Origin: Oscillospiraceae bacterium | GTDB taxonomy: Bacteria > Bacillota > Clostridia > Oscillospirales > Ruminococcaceae | DNA length: 41,152 nt | Reading direction: 5' to 3' | NCBI GenBank assembly: GCA_009786985.1 | Contig: WRGW01000106.1 | Span: forward strand, 1 to 41,152 | Position numbers and translations under genes: made by a program | Notes under the pieces: generated by a model | The model's input: the letters and a program-made list of their open reading frames with translations, nothing else | Databases searched by the model: none | What the model was told of the DNA's origin: nothing | Shown: piece by piece, positions 1 to 8,615 of the stretch | Layout of the letters: each line of letters begins with the position of its first letter | Position numbering within the stretch: position 1 is the stretch's first letter

Positions 1-825
1 TTTCCCTGGCAAAGACAATGCCCAAATCACCTTAACTCCAGCTACACTTACAGAACCCGATTTAGACAGTTCCATTCCCTCGACACCAGTCTTAGAAGCT
101 AAATCTACAATCAAACAATCTTCACGTAATTTCAACAATCGTTTGCGAGTAAGAATCTGTGCTGGGACCGTGTTTACAATTGTATCGAAGTTTTCCAAAA
201 CACTATCAAATTCATCTCCGAACTTGACCGCTCTACAACCATTGACTTTTGCCCACGCCAAGTCGGCGTGTTTCCGTGCTGCAATTGTGACATTTGCTCC
301 GAGAGTATGCAAATGCCTTGCTAAAATCTTAGATATTCGCCCGTAACCCGTAATAAGAATTTTCATACCGAGAACAGCTTTAGCTTTCTCACGCATAATA
401 ATTTCTAAAGCACCTTCAGCAGTAATACCAGCATTTACGACTGTGAGTTCCTCGCGTTCAAAATAATCGCAGAGAGTCAGTGAATCCCGTTCACAAAGCT
501 CCTGCAATTCAGGACAGGCTTTCCCACAAAATACAGTTGTGTCATAAGTGCAAGCGTTTGCTATAACATCGGGAATCGAAATTCGCCCTGAATGATACGG
601 TGCTGTTATGTAATCACAATTACGACTCATCGGTAGTGGTAAAATCACGTTTTTAGCAGGCTCGATTTTTTTAATAAAATCTACCTCGTGTGCTTCACTT
701 TGAACGTCTTCATGAAGTAAGTCAAATCCGTATATAGCGCAGCTAAAATTCGGATTTGATTTTTTGAGCTTGTTTGCGGCATAAACAAAACGTAAATCAC
801 CGCCAATTATAATCAAATCTTTCAT
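1..825 (-). CDS. dpaA: Dipicolinate synthase subunit A, 5' part (runs off window start)
   Basis: The first 275 codons of a minus-strand gene are visible, and the stop lies beyond base 1. The product starts MKDLIIIGGDLRFVYAAN, has the N-terminal domain of the DpaA/SpoVFA family, then a Rossmann NAD(P)-binding motif around residue 155 (ILITGYGRISKILARHL). It runs off while reading ALSLPGK, close to the expected C-terminus; the Bacillus protein is about 297 residues, so roughly 20 are missing. In the family, DpaA with DpaB oxidises a dihydrodipicolinate-pathway intermediate to dipicolinic acid in the mother cell, for loading into the spore core. The start at 825 is set by a strong AAGAAGGG Shine-Dalgarno 7 nt upstream. 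I could not assign a sporulation sigma promoter. The gene is strong evidence for an endospore former. dpaB would be expected just outside the window on this strand. Confidence 0.9.
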   Translation of the reverse strand, partial: MKDLIIIGGDLRFVYAANKLKKSNPNFSCAIYGFDLLHEDVQSEAHEVDFIKKIEPAKNVILPLPMSRNCDYITAPYHSGRISIPDVIANACTYDTTVFCGKACPELQELCERDSLTLCDYFEREELTVVNAGITAEGALEIIMREKAKAVLGMKILITGYGRISKILARHLHTLGANVTIAARKHADLAWAKVNGCRAVKFGDEFDSVLENFDTIVNTVPAQILTRKRLLKLREDCLIVDLASKTGVEGMELSKSGSVSVAGVKVIWALSLPGK

Positions 826-1141
826 ATGTATTCCCTTCTTTGGCTACATCTAAAAGTCTCAACGCCATATCATTTCATTTTTGGTCTTAGCACGTAAAAA
901 TTTATATGATATTAAGAATCTATGAACATATGTTCTAAAACAGAAAAGCTTTTAGAAATTGACCTTTTTAGGCAATACGCTGATATTATGTTGTATTACC
1001 TTTATATCATGATATGAGAAGAGAGCGTTTTTTGCCACAAATCTATTTGATGTTTTTTGCGTATGTTATATTTTTTAGGTGAATATGTTACCTATGTCTT
1101 GACTTTTAACAAATCAGTTTGTTATCAATCGAAAAAAAGTC
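826..1141. other. Intergenic region between divergent dpaA and pyrG, no gene seen
   Basis: About 300 bases of AT-rich DNA separate two divergent genes. I see no credible ORF or RNA gene. It should hold the dpaA promoter on the minus strand. CATANNNT-like boxes occur near 930-940, but no partner -35 sits at the right distance, so no sigma-K or sigma-E call is made. Confidence 0.5.
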
Positions 1142-1170
1142 TTGACTTTTTATTTTAATAGAGGTATAAT
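1142..1170 (+). promoter_or_regulatory. Sigma-A promoter of pyrG
   Basis: TTGACT at 1142-1147 and TATAAT at 1165-1170 are separated by 17 bp. Transcription should begin near 1177. The start codon is at 1333, so the mRNA has a leader of about 155 nt, long for a housekeeping gene. Confidence 0.85.
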
Positions 1171-1231
1171 AGAAAGTAGCAGGGGAAAATTAAGCTGAAG
1201 GTTGCATAAGTATTTACCACTAAAAATTCTC

Positions 1232-1299
1232 TTGCCTGAGGCAAAAATCCTTACAAATTATTATAACTTTTTAAGTTAAGAGACTATACACCTTAACTT
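1232..1299 (+). promoter_or_regulatory. pyrG leader with two hairpins
   Basis: The pyrG leader holds a small hairpin TTGCC-TGA-GGCAA (1232-1244). A second inverted repeat follows, AAGTTAAG (1273-1280) with CTTAACTT (1292-1299), trailed by a short T-rich stretch. The second resembles a weak AT-rich attenuator. In Bacillus, pyrG is controlled by CTP-sensitive reiterative initiation at a GGGC start plus a leader terminator. The GGGC start is not seen here, so the mechanism, if any, would differ. Regulatory function is inferred. Confidence 0.35.
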
Positions 1300-1332
1300 T
1301 TAATAAGTTCTACTTTATGAAGGAGTAAAAAA

Positions 1333-2919
1333 GTGACTAAATATATTTTTGTAACTGGCGGAGTAGTTTCGGGTCTCGGAAAGGGCATTACCGCTGCGTC
1401 TTTAGGACGACTTCTGAAACAAAGAGGGCTAAAAGTTTTAGCTCAAAAGCTGGATCCTTATATGAACATAGACCCAGGAACTATGAACCCACTCCAACAC
1501 GGGGAGGTTTTTGTCACTGATGATGGCACCGAAACCGACCTTGATTTAGGTCATTATGAGCGATTTATTGACGAGAATTTATCTAAAAACAGTAGTCTTA
1601 CTTCGGGCAAAGTTTATATGAAAGTTCTTGATAACGAGAGGGCTGGAGAGTATCTTGGTGATACTGTGCAGGTGATTCCTCACGTCACTACAGTGATTCG
1701 TAATTTTATCACCTCCCCTGCAAAGGATGTTGATGTAATGATAGTCGAAATCGGCGGAACAGTCGGTGATATAGAAAGCCAACCTTTCTTGGAAGCTATA
1801 CGTCAAATATCACTCATAAAAGGGCGCGAGAACTGTCTGTTTATTCATGTGACGCTTGTTCCATACTTAAAAACTTCTGGTGAGCATAAATCTAAACCCA
1901 CTCAACACTCAGTCAAAGAACTTCGTATTATGGGATTAGCACCAGACATCATCGTCACACGTGCGGATGAACCGATTAGTGGCGGAATCAAAGATAAAAT
2001 CGCACTTTCGTGCAATGTCAAACAAGATTGTGTAATAGACAATATTTCAATCGGTTCTTTGTATGAAGTTCCGCTAATGTTACACGTCAATGGGCTTGAT
2101 GATGTTGTTTGTCGCGAACTCAAACTCGACACCCCAGCACCTAATTTGAGCGAATGGAAACAAGTTGTCGAAAAAAGTAATGCTAGAACAAAACTGGTGA
2201 CGATTGCGATTGTCGGCAAATACACCAAACTGCGTGATGCGTATCTATCTGTAATTGAAAGCCTTAATCATGCTGGAATTGAAATCGGCGTAAACACAGA
2301 AATTCGCTGGATTGATAGTGTCAGCGTTAATGATAAAAACGTAAATGACCTGCTCGAAGGAATCGATGGAATGATTATTCCGGGGGGATTCGGCGATAGA
2401 GGGGTTGAAGGAATGTTGTCGACTTGTCGTTATGCACGTGAAAATAATCTACCGTTCCTTGGCATTTGTTTAGGGATGCAGGTTTCTGTCATCGAATACG
2501 CAAGAAACATCTGTGGATTAGTTGGTGCTAACTCGCGTGAAGTTGACGCTTCCGCTCCATACAAAGTCATTGACGTAATGCCAGAACAAGTTGGCATGGA
2601 AGGTAGCGGTGGCACTATGCGGAGAGGTTCATATCCATGCAAAATCAAGCTCGGGAGTATGCTTCATAAACTATACAGTAGCACCGAAATCGACGAACGC
2701 CATCGCCATAGATTAGAGTTCAATAACGAATACCGCAAGCAAATCAGTGATAACGGACTTGTAATCAGCGGTGAATCCCCGGACGGAAATTTAGTTGAAG
2801 CAGTCGAATTACCAGATTGTAAATTTTATATAGGTGTCCAGTTCCATCCAGAGTTTAAGAGTAGACCGAATCGCCCTCACCCGCTATTCTTAGGATTTCT
2901 AAAAGCAACGATTGATTAA
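1333..2919 (+). CDS. pyrG: CTP synthase
   Basis: A 528-residue protein of normal family length. It makes CTP from UTP, ATP and glutamine, the last step of pyrimidine nucleotide synthesis. The N-terminal amidoligase domain opens with the P-loop [12 protein letters not shown] (residues 7-18). The C-terminal class I glutamine amidotransferase domain carries the nucleophile Cys379 in LGICLGMQ and the His505/Glu507 pair in FHPEF. The start is GTG, chosen because AAGGAG lies 7 nt upstream and the family N-terminus [10 protein letters not shown] begins there. It has its own promoter and leader and appears monocistronic, since a new promoter lies before the next gene. Confidence 0.98.
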   Translation: MTKYIFVTGGVVSGLGKGITAASLGRLLKQRGLKVLAQKLDPYMNIDPGTMNPLQHGEVFVTDDGTETDLDLGHYERFIDENLSKNSSLTSGKVYMKVLDNERAGEYLGDTVQVIPHVTTVIRNFITSPAKDVDVMIVEIGGTVGDIESQPFLEAIRQISLIKGRENCLFIHVTLVPYLKTSGEHKSKPTQHSVKELRIMGLAPDIIVTRADEPISGGIKDKIALSCNVKQDCVIDNISIGSLYEVPLMLHVNGLDDVVCRELKLDTPAPNLSEWKQVVEKSNARTKLVTIAIVGKYTKLRDAYLSVIESLNHAGIEIGVNTEIRWIDSVSVNDKNVNDLLEGIDGMIIPGGFGDRGVEGMLSTCRYARENNLPFLGICLGMQVSVIEYARNICGLVGANSREVDASAPYKVIDVMPEQVGMEGSGGTMRRGSYPCKIKLGSMLHKLYSSTEIDERHRHRLEFNNEYRKQISDNGLVISGESPDGNLVEAVELPDCKFYIGVQFHPEFKSRPNRPHPLFLGFLKATID

Positions 2920-2933
2920 TGAAGTGTTTATGT

Positions 2934-2982
2934 TTGCCTACGGCAATGTCCTAAAGGGTCGGTCGAGCCCGCCCTTACGGAC
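2934..2982. repeat. Hairpin and imperfect inverted repeat after pyrG
   Basis: A small hairpin TTGCC-TAC-GGCAA (2934-2946) is followed by a broken inverted repeat pairing GTCC (2948-2951) and AGGG (2955-2958) with CCCT (2972-2975) and GGAC (2979-2982). No clear T tract follows, so it is not a canonical terminator. It marks the junction between pyrG and the restriction-modification genes. Confidence 0.4.
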
Positions 2983-3113
2983 ATCTTGTTTGGCTTTCCC
3001 TGAAACAGAATGTCAAGAGCATTTTGCTAAATTTCTCAGAAAATTTTCTAAAAAGAATGTTGAAGCGTGAATTTACAATGATTTTGCCACATGAAATTTT
3101 GTTCGATTTACAC

Positions 3114-3142
3114 TTGCAAACTGCGTCTAGGCGTGTTATAAT
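3114..3142 (+). promoter_or_regulatory. Promoter of the HaeII-like restriction-modification pair
   Basis: TTGCAA at 3114-3119 and TATAAT at 3137-3142 with a 17-bp spacer lie about 26 bp upstream of the methyltransferase start. The next gene overlaps the methyltransferase, so one transcript should serve both. Confidence 0.7.
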
Positions 3143-3167
3143 TATTAACATAAGTTGGAGGTGCGTT

Positions 3168-4253
3168 GTGGAGTACATGACTACGAAAGAAGCCGCTGAC
3201 AAATGGGGCATTAAAATTCGCCAAGTGCAATCCTTTTATAATTATCAGTCAACCATATTCGATTTTATAGAAGAAACAACCCCTATGCTCCCATCTAAAC
3301 AATGGGATTCTTTTCGTTTCATAGATTTATTTGCAGGCATAGGTGGAATACGCCTTGGGTTTGAAAGTGTTGGTGGTAAGTGTGTTTTTTCTTCTGAATG
3401 GGACAAGCAAGCCGCAATGACTTATGAAGCCAATTTTGGTGAGGCACCCGCTGGAGATATTACTCAAATTTGCGCAAGTGAAATTCCTGAGTTTGATATT
3501 TTGTTAGGGGGCTTTCCTTGCCAACCATTTAGTATTATTGGAGATAAAGAGGGTTTTAATCACGAAACACAAGGAACACTTTTTTTTGATATAGAGCGAA
3601 TTTTAGCCGATAAAAGACCTCCTGCATTTATGCTTGAAAATGTTCGTAACTTAACGGCTCATGATGGCGGCAACACTTTTAGGATTATTTTACGTCAGTT
3701 AGAAAATTTGAGGTATAATGTACACGCAAAAGTGCTAAACGCACTTGATTTTGGCGTTCCTCAAAAAAGAGAGCGTATTATTATTTGTGGTTTTCTTGAT
3801 AAGGTTGATTTTAGTTTCCCTAGACCTATACCGAACTATGAAAGACTTACTTTGCCTGATATTTTAGAAGATGATAGCGAAATTGACGAAAAATTATGGG
3901 TTAGGGACGTTATTAGAGATAGCAGAAATGAAAGAATGAAAAAAATACTCGAACGCCCATATATAACGCATGAAAATGTGGCTGGGTCGGTTACTCCACA
4001 TCATTTTTCTTGTGCGTTACGTGCTGGAGCTTCTGCTAACTATATATTGATTAACAACGAAAGGCGACCGTCTGAAAGGGAACTTTTGCGGTTGCAAGGT
4101 TTCCCTGATGATTTCAAAATAGTAGTGCCTTATAGCGGAATTAAGAAGCAAACAGGAAATAGCGTTGCTGTGCCAGTTATAAAGGCTGTTGCAAATGAAA
4201 TGATAAAAGCATTAAAAGCGCATGAAAGAAGGAAAATGGGCTATGGCAAATAG
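3168..4253 (+). CDS. DNA (cytosine-5-)-methyltransferase of a type II system
   Basis: A 361-residue C5-cytosine methyltransferase that should protect the host from the adjacent endonuclease. Family motifs appear in order: I (FIDLFAGIGGIRLGF, near residue 55), IV with catalytic Cys118 in FPCQPFSI, VI (ENVRNL), VIII (GVPQKRERIIICGF), the LRLQGFPDDF block, and X (QTGNSVAVPV). About 28 N-terminal residues (TTKEAADKWGIKIRQVQ) look like a helix-turn-helix, a fusion that might allow autoregulation; that is inference. I chose GTG at 3168 because GGAGGT lies 5 nt upstream; ATG at 3177 is the alternative but has a poorly spaced Shine-Dalgarno. The 3' end overlaps the endonuclease gene by 11 bp. The recognition site is inferred only from the partner. 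Confidence 0.93.
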   Translation: MEYMTTKEAADKWGIKIRQVQSFYNYQSTIFDFIEETTPMLPSKQWDSFRFIDLFAGIGGIRLGFESVGGKCVFSSEWDKQAAMTYEANFGEAPAGDITQICASEIPEFDILLGGFPCQPFSIIGDKEGFNHETQGTLFFDIERILADKRPPAFMLENVRNLTAHDGGNTFRIILRQLENLRYNVHAKVLNALDFGVPQKRERIIICGFLDKVDFSFPRPIPNYERLTLPDILEDDSEIDEKLWVRDVIRDSRNERMKKILERPYITHENVAGSVTPHHFSCALRAGASANYILINNERRPSERELLRLQGFPDDFKIVVPYSGIKKQTGNSVAVPVIKAVANEMIKALKAHERRKMGYGK

Positions 4254-5301
4254 AGATACTGCAAAAAAGGCGATAGACGAACTCATACGCAAATCAAGGG
4301 TGCATTTTTACAAGCCTATTCAGATTGCGGAAATTTTGCATCATCATAGGCTAAACCCCAATGCTATAGACTTGCTAAACCTTGAAGATTACCGAAATAA
4401 AAGTAAAAAATGGCGCAATGAGGTTAGCCTTGTCCTTCTTGGTAGAGTTAGCACCAGTAGTGCGCGATTCCAAGATGACTTGTTTAACGATAATGCTATC
4501 CCTCCTACGATTTTGGCTGAATTAGGCAAAGAAAATATACACACAAGTGGTGCAGTTGAAGCCTATATTTATTCAAAATTCACCAACAGATATTCACAAA
4601 TGTCTAACGCCTTAAACTATGCCCTAAATTCTTCAAAAGAAGATTTTGATGTTAAGGTATTCATTGATGGCTTTAGGCATGAAGCTGGCTTGCGCCGTAG
4701 CATAGACAAGGTTTTTGAAATTGTAGTTTATGCTCTATTTGCAACAATTGTTTCAGCCTTAGAATTGCAAGTTGAAATATCAATAAACGCTGAAAAAACA
4801 ACGCTCTTGAGCGAATTTCCAGATTTTGCAAAAATGGTTATGTGCCTCGATGTTGATAATATGACAAAGACACAAGATGCCAAAGTGTACCGAGTTGGCG
4901 TAACCAATGCTGCCGACCGTGGTTTGGATATGTACTCAAACTGGGGGCCTGCTATACAAATAAAACATCTAACTTTAAGCGAAGAAATGGCAGAAGGTAT
5001 TGTGGGTAGTGTTTCAAGCGACAAGATTGTGATTGTTTGCAAAGATGCCGAGGAAAAAATTATTTTATCCCTGCTTAATCAAATGGGTTGGCGCAATCGC
5101 ATACAAAGTATAATCACGGAATCCAATTTGCAAGATTGGTATGAAAAGGCTTTGCGTGGCACTTATGCGAAAGATTTAGGTAGTGAGCTTTTATCCTGTT
5201 TGTGTGGTGAAATAGCTAATGAATTTCCATCTGTTGATGAAACGCCAGAAATAATTAGCGTGCGTAAATATGAGAAAATTAAAGATGATTACTGGGTTTA
5301 A
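4243..5301 (+). CDS. Type II restriction endonuclease, HaeII-like family
   Basis: A 352-residue protein that I recognise as resembling the HaeII-type endonucleases (known site RGCGCY; site here unproven). The segment VGVTNAADRGLDMYSNWGP followed by AIQIKH is the most conserved part. It fits a PD-(D/E)xK nuclease core with Asp229 and Gln239-Ile-Lys241, where Gln replaces the usual acidic residue. The N-terminus (KAIDELIRKSRVHFYKPIQI) also fits the family. ATG at 4243 is preferred over 4222 because AGAAGGA lies about 9 nt upstream. The overlap with the methyltransferase implies translational coupling, which delays nuclease synthesis until the methylase is made. A terminator hairpin follows. Confidence 0.8.
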   Translation: MANRDTAKKAIDELIRKSRVHFYKPIQIAEILHHHRLNPNAIDLLNLEDYRNKSKKWRNEVSLVLLGRVSTSSARFQDDLFNDNAIPPTILAELGKENIHTSGAVEAYIYSKFTNRYSQMSNALNYALNSSKEDFDVKVFIDGFRHEAGLRRSIDKVFEIVVYALFATIVSALELQVEISINAEKTTLLSEFPDFAKMVMCLDVDNMTKTQDAKVYRVGVTNAADRGLDMYSNWGPAIQIKHLTLSEEMAEGIVGSVSSDKIVIVCKDAEEKIILSLLNQMGWRNRIQSIITESNLQDWYEKALRGTYAKDLGSELLSCLCGEIANEFPSVDETPEIISVRKYEKIKDDYWV

Positions 5302-5334
5302 TGCATTTTGGCAATACGTTCTTTGTTGTTCATA

Positions 5335-5358
5335 ATAATTCCCCCATAAGGGAATTAT
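5335..5358 (+). terminator. Rho-independent terminator after the endonuclease gene
   Basis: A 9-bp perfect stem, ATAATTCCC (5335-5343) with GGGAATTAT (5350-5358), has a 6-nt loop and is followed by a T-rich run at 5365-5370. It closes the restriction-modification transcript. Confidence 0.65.
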
Positions 5359-5385
5359 ATCATATTTTTTAGGTTTTGTATAGGC

Positions 5386-5418
5386 TTTATCGCATTTTAT
5401 AATTTTCGGACAGGTCTA
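5386..5418. repeat. Imperfect 33-bp direct repeat, copy 1
   Basis: Starts TTTATCGC and ends with the exact 17-mer ATTTTCGGACAGGTCTA (5402-5418). Copy 2 lies exactly 151 bp downstream. Its complement TAGACCTGTCCGAAAA is reminiscent of insertion sequence ends, but no transposase is present between the copies. Confidence 0.6.
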
Positions 5419-5536
5419 TTAAGCGTTTCAAAATTATGTGTGACCGATACAGAAACAAACGCAAGCGTCACGGGCTTAGAGTGACCATTATTTGCGGACT
5501 GCACAATATGGACTTAAATCTGGCAATTGCTTAGCG

Positions 5537-5569
5537 TTTATCGCGTTTGTGGATTTTCGGACAGGTCTA
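5537..5569. repeat. Imperfect 33-bp direct repeat, copy 2
   Basis: Second copy of the repeat at 5386-5418. TTTATCGC and the 17-mer ATTTTCGGACAGGTCTA (5553-5569) are identical, with a few differences between. A related GGACAGGT also occurs near 41023, beside transposon remnants. Confidence 0.6.
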
Positions 5570-5947
5570 ATCGAAATCTTCACTGAAAACGAGCTGATTA
5601 TACTGTGTTTTGTTGATGACACGTCCGCCCATCAGCACCGTCCACGAAAATTTAGAGAACTTCCTAAAGGAACGAGTCACTGTAATTTCTGTATTTGCAG
5701 TTCTTGTAACGCTTTTTTGTGTCCGTGGGCTGGGCATTTTAAGCGACTGGATACTTCGGGAGCTTTCAAGGCTCGATGCGAGAAATGCTCGGCAGGAAAA
5801 GTCGGGGTTATTCACGACTGCGATTATTACACTGCAAGGAAACGCACTAAGTTTTATAAAGTCAAGAAACGTAAGAAGCAAACGCAGTTCGGTATCGTTA
5901 TGCGAGCTTTGGGCGAGATTAAAGACTTGGTTTCTAAGGATAAATGA
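5549..5947 (+). CDS. Possible small zinc-cluster protein, start uncertain
   Basis: An open frame ending at 5947 encodes a Cys-rich segment CNFCICSSCNAFLCPW, a later CEKC pair, an HDCDYY motif and a strongly basic tail (FYKVKKRKKQTQF). The spacing resembles small zinc-binding proteins of accessory and phage DNA, but I do not recognise a named family. The N-terminus is doubtful: the only in-frame candidates are GTG 5549, inside a direct repeat, or TTG 5492, and neither has a Shine-Dalgarno. A second frame (from ATG near 5613, TRPPISTVHENLENFLKE) looks coding at its start, so the gene may be frameshifted or decayed. Confidence 0.35.
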   Translation: MDFRTGLIEIFTENELIILCFVDDTSAHQHRPRKFRELPKGTSHCNFCICSSCNAFLCPWAGHFKRLDTSGAFKARCEKCSAGKVGVIHDCDYYTARKRTKFYKVKKRKKQTQFGIVMRALGEIKDLVSKDK

Positions 5948-5955
5948 TAAAAGAG

Positions 5956-6160
5956 ACTCTTGTTTTGCTTTCGGCGAGATACCCCACTCCAAACGGGCAA
6001 AGCCCGTTTTGCGGGGATACTCTTGTTTTGATTTCGGCGAGATACCCCACTCCAAACGGGCAAAGCCCGTTTTGCGGGGGATACTCTTGTTTTGATTTCG
6101 GCGAGATACCCCACTCCAAACGGGCAAAGCCCGTTTTGCGGGGGATACTCTTGTTTTGCT
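5956..6160. repeat. Three tandem 63-64 bp hairpin repeats plus a partial fourth
   Basis: Near-identical units lie at 5956-6018 (63 bp), 6019-6082 (64) and 6083-6146 (64), then 14 bp of a fourth. Each begins ACTCTTGTTTTG and contains the perfect palindrome AAACGGGC-AAA-GCCCGTTT flanked by CCCC and CGGGG, giving a strong hairpin. Units differ by one substitution (C or A after TTTTG) and one G in the G-run. Units abut directly, so this is not a CRISPR array. Frames open across it on both strands are a by-product of the repeat. Confidence 0.9.
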
Positions 6161-6165
6161 TACCC

Positions 6166-6203
6166 ATCTAATAGCGTATAATAGAAATTATACGCTATTA
6201 GAT
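6166..6203. repeat. Perfect palindrome with 17-bp arms
   Basis: The 17-mer ATCTAATAGCGTATAAT (6166-6182) is separated by AGAA from its exact reverse complement (6187-6203). It lies between the tandem hairpin repeats and the glnN promoter. It could form a cruciform or RNA hairpin, and each arm contains a TATAAT facing away from the other. Its role is unknown. Confidence 0.85.
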
Positions 6204-6290
6204 TTAACTGCTTTTATTGTTTTTAACGTAGTACAATTTATTAAATATTTATTAGTATTTGAAAATAACCTCTCTATCTCTAAAAAAGCC

Positions 6291-6319
6291 TTGACTTTTG
6301 TCTTCAATCACAGTATAAT
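6291..6319 (+). promoter_or_regulatory. Sigma-A promoter of glnN
   Basis: TTGACT (6291-6296) and TATAAT (6314-6319) have a 17-bp spacer. The leader to the start at 6367 is only about 40 nt. No obvious GlnR or TnrA operator is seen. Confidence 0.85.
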
Positions 6320-6366
6320 AAAAGGTAGCAAAAAATAAATATTTATATCAAGGAATTTATTTAGTT

Positions 6367-8514
6367 ATGAATAAAATAAATCACTTATTTGGAAGCATGG
6401 TTTTTAATGATGCGGTGATGAAATCCCGCCTCCCAAAAGATTCTTATAAAGCACTAAAAAAAACGATTGAACACGGGGTACGTCTTGAACTTGATGTTGC
6501 GAATGTTGTTGCTAATGCCATGAAAGATTGGGCAGTCGAAAAAGGTGCAACGCATTATACTCACTGGTTCCAACCGATGACTGGTGCTACTGCCGAAAAA
6601 CATGATAGTTTTATCTCGCCACAAAATGATGGTGGAGTGATTATGGAGTTTTCAGGAAAATCATTAGTTCATGGTGAACCTGATGCGTCCAGCTTTCCAT
6701 CTGGTGGAATTAGAGCAACTTTTGAAGCACGCGGCTACACTATATGGGATACAACTTCTTATGCTTTTATCAAAGATGGTTCTTTGTGCATTCCGACTGC
6801 GTTTTGCTCATACACTGGAGAGGCTCTCGACAAGAAAACGCCACTTCTACGCTCAATGGAAGCTATTAACAAACAGGCTATGCGAATTTTGAAACTCTTT
6901 GAAGCCAACACTTCTCCCGATAAGTGCAACTGTAATGGTGTGGAGCGTGTTATAGCACAAGTCGGGGCGGAACAAGAATATTTTTTGATTGATGCTGAAA
7001 TTTTTAAAAAACGTCCAGATTTAGTTTTTGCAGGAAGAACTTTATTAGGTGCTCCCCCTCCTAAAGGGCAAGAATTAGATGACCATTATTTTGGCGTTCT
7101 AAAACCGCGAGTGTCCGCTTTTATGAAAGAACTCGATGAGGAACTTTGGAAACTCGGCATTTATTCTTGTACTAAACATAATGAAGTTGCACCCGCTCAA
7201 CACGAATTAGCACCGATTTTTACTACAGCAAATATTGCGACTGACCATAATCAACTCACCATGGAAATCATGAAAATCGTTGCACGCCGTCATGGGCTTG
7301 TTTGCTTGCTTCATGAAAAACCATTCGCTGGAATCAATGGAAGTGGTAAACACAACAACTGGTCACTCAGCACAGATACTGGTGTGAATCTGCTTCAACC
7401 TGGGTCTACTCCGTATGAAAACGCACAATTTTTGCTATTTTTGACGGCGATTATAAAATCAGTAGACACCCATCAAGATTTGCTTAGAGTTTCAGCAGCG
7501 AGTGCTGGTAACGACCATCGCCTTGGTGCGAACGAAGCTCCACCAGCGATTATCTCTATTTTCCTTGGTGAGGAACTCACAGAAATTCTCGAAGCAATCG
7601 AAACTGGTACACGGTATAAAGGTAAGGAAGAAATTCAAATGGAAATCGGCGTGACGACATTGCCACATTTTCCTAAAGATACTACCGACCGTAATAGAAC
7701 TTCTCCTTTTGCGTTTACTGGGAATAAGTTTGAGTTTCGTATGCTCGGTTCTGCATTTTCGATATCTGGACCAAACATTACTTTGAACACGATTGTTGCT
7801 GAATCTCTGCGACAATTCGCCGATGAACTCGAAAATTCATCTCCTGCTGATTTCAAAAAAAATTTAGCTAAAATGATTAAAACAACTTTTACAAAACACA
7901 AGCGAATTGTGTTTAACGGCGATAATTATTCGGACGAGTGGGTGACCGAAGCGGTAAATCGTGGCCTTTCTAATCATAAATCTACGGTGGAGGCTCTTCC
8001 AGCGTTAATCAGAGATGATAGCTTCACACTTTTTGAAACGCATGGGGTATTTACCAAAACTGAACTTCAATCTCGTTTTGAAATCCGAATTGCGAATTAT
8101 GCTAAGACAATCAATATCGAAGCCCTTACAATGGTTAATCTAGTAAAGAACGAAATTCTCCCTGCTTGTATGGAATATCAAGATGTTTTAGCGAAATTGC
8201 TTGAAAGAAAAATCGCTCTAAAACAACACGTCAGCGAACTTGATATTTCAGCGGAAAAACATCTAATGCGTAACATTTCAACATTGACCGCAAAGCTCTT
8301 AACCAAATTAATTGTGCTTGAATCTACCCTAGCTGAATCTTCAGAAAACTTGGCAATGCAAAACGATGTGCAAGATTATGCAAAATTCTATCGAGAAAGC
8401 GTATTTACAGCGATGTGTGAACTGCGGTTAGTTGCCGACGAACTCGAAACACTAGTCGCTAAAAAATACTGGCCTTTACCGTCATATGCAGCATTGCTTT
8501 ATAGTGTTGTGTGA
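6367..8514 (+). CDS. glnN: Glutamine synthetase type III
   Basis: A 715-residue GSIII, matching the usual 700-730 residue length of this dodecameric class found in Bacteroidetes, cyanobacteria and some Clostridia. It makes glutamine from glutamate, ammonia and ATP in the cytoplasm. Signature segments include [11 protein letters not shown] and [10 protein letters not shown] (residues 60-80), [12 protein letters not shown] (near 100), the glutamate/metal-site block [11 protein letters not shown] (near 200), [14 protein letters not shown] (near 320) and [15 protein letters not shown] (near 385). The start ATG has a modest AAGGAA about 11 nt upstream. It is monocistronic, with its own promoter and terminator. 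It appears to be native rather than part of the accessory DNA before it. Confidence 0.97.
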   Translation: MNKINHLFGSMVFNDAVMKSRLPKDSYKALKKTIEHGVRLELDVANVVANAMKDWAVEKGATHYTHWFQPMTGATAEKHDSFISPQNDGGVIMEFSGKSLVHGEPDASSFPSGGIRATFEARGYTIWDTTSYAFIKDGSLCIPTAFCSYTGEALDKKTPLLRSMEAINKQAMRILKLFEANTSPDKCNCNGVERVIAQVGAEQEYFLIDAEIFKKRPDLVFAGRTLLGAPPPKGQELDDHYFGVLKPRVSAFMKELDEELWKLGIYSCTKHNEVAPAQHELAPIFTTANIATDHNQLTMEIMKIVARRHGLVCLLHEKPFAGINGSGKHNNWSLSTDTGVNLLQPGSTPYENAQFLLFLTAIIKSVDTHQDLLRVSAASAGNDHRLGANEAPPAIISIFLGEELTEILEAIETGTRYKGKEEIQMEIGVTTLPHFPKDTTDRNRTSPFAFTGNKFEFRMLGSAFSISGPNITLNTIVAESLRQFADELENSSPADFKKNLAKMIKTTFTKHKRIVFNGDNYSDEWVTEAVNRGLSNHKSTVEALPALIRDDSFTLFETHGVFTKTELQSRFEIRIANYAKTINIEALTMVNLVKNEILPACMEYQDVLAKLLERKIALKQHVSELDISAEKHLMRNISTLTAKLLTKLIVLESTLAESSENLAMQNDVQDYAKFYRESVFTAMCELRLVADELETLVAKKYWPLPSYAALLYSVV

Positions 8515-8517
8515 GCT

Positions 8518-8552
8518 AAGAGCCACTTCGAAATATAATCGAAGTGGCTCTT
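8518..8552 (+). terminator. Rho-independent terminator of glnN
   Basis: A 13-bp stem, AAGAGCCACTTCG (8518-8530) with CGAAGTGGCTCTT (8540-8552), has a 9-nt loop and is followed by T residues. It starts 4 nt after the glnN stop. Confidence 0.92.
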
Positions 8553-8575
8553 TTAAAGTTATAGTCAGTTAAATT

Positions 8576-8615
8576 AAAAATGCCGTGGCATTTTTAATTG
8601 CCTTGGTTTAGGCAA
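8576..8615 (-). terminator. Hairpins ending the small DUF1540 transcript
   Basis: AAAAATGCC-GT-GGCATTTTT (8576-8595) forms a short stem with A and T runs on both sides, so it could end transcription in either direction. Next to it TTGCCT/AGGCAA (8598-8615) forms a 6-bp hairpin overlapping the stop of the minus-strand gene. Confidence 0.55.

Noticed and set aside
143-346. Plus-strand ORF of 67 codons
   Set aside because: It is a shadow of dpaA on the opposite strand, with no family resemblance.
1177-1186. GGGC reiterative-initiation signal at pyrG
   Set aside because: The G-run here is GGGG followed by AAAATT and lies a few bases beyond the predicted start, so the Bacillus mechanism is not supported.
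5956-6160. Possible CRISPR array
   Set aside because: The 63-64 bp units abut directly with no variable spacers, and no cas genes are near.
5567-6171. Overlapping open frames on both strands across the tandem repeats
   Set aside because: The frames repeat the same short peptide because the DNA is repeated, they lack ribosome sites, and they conflict with one another.
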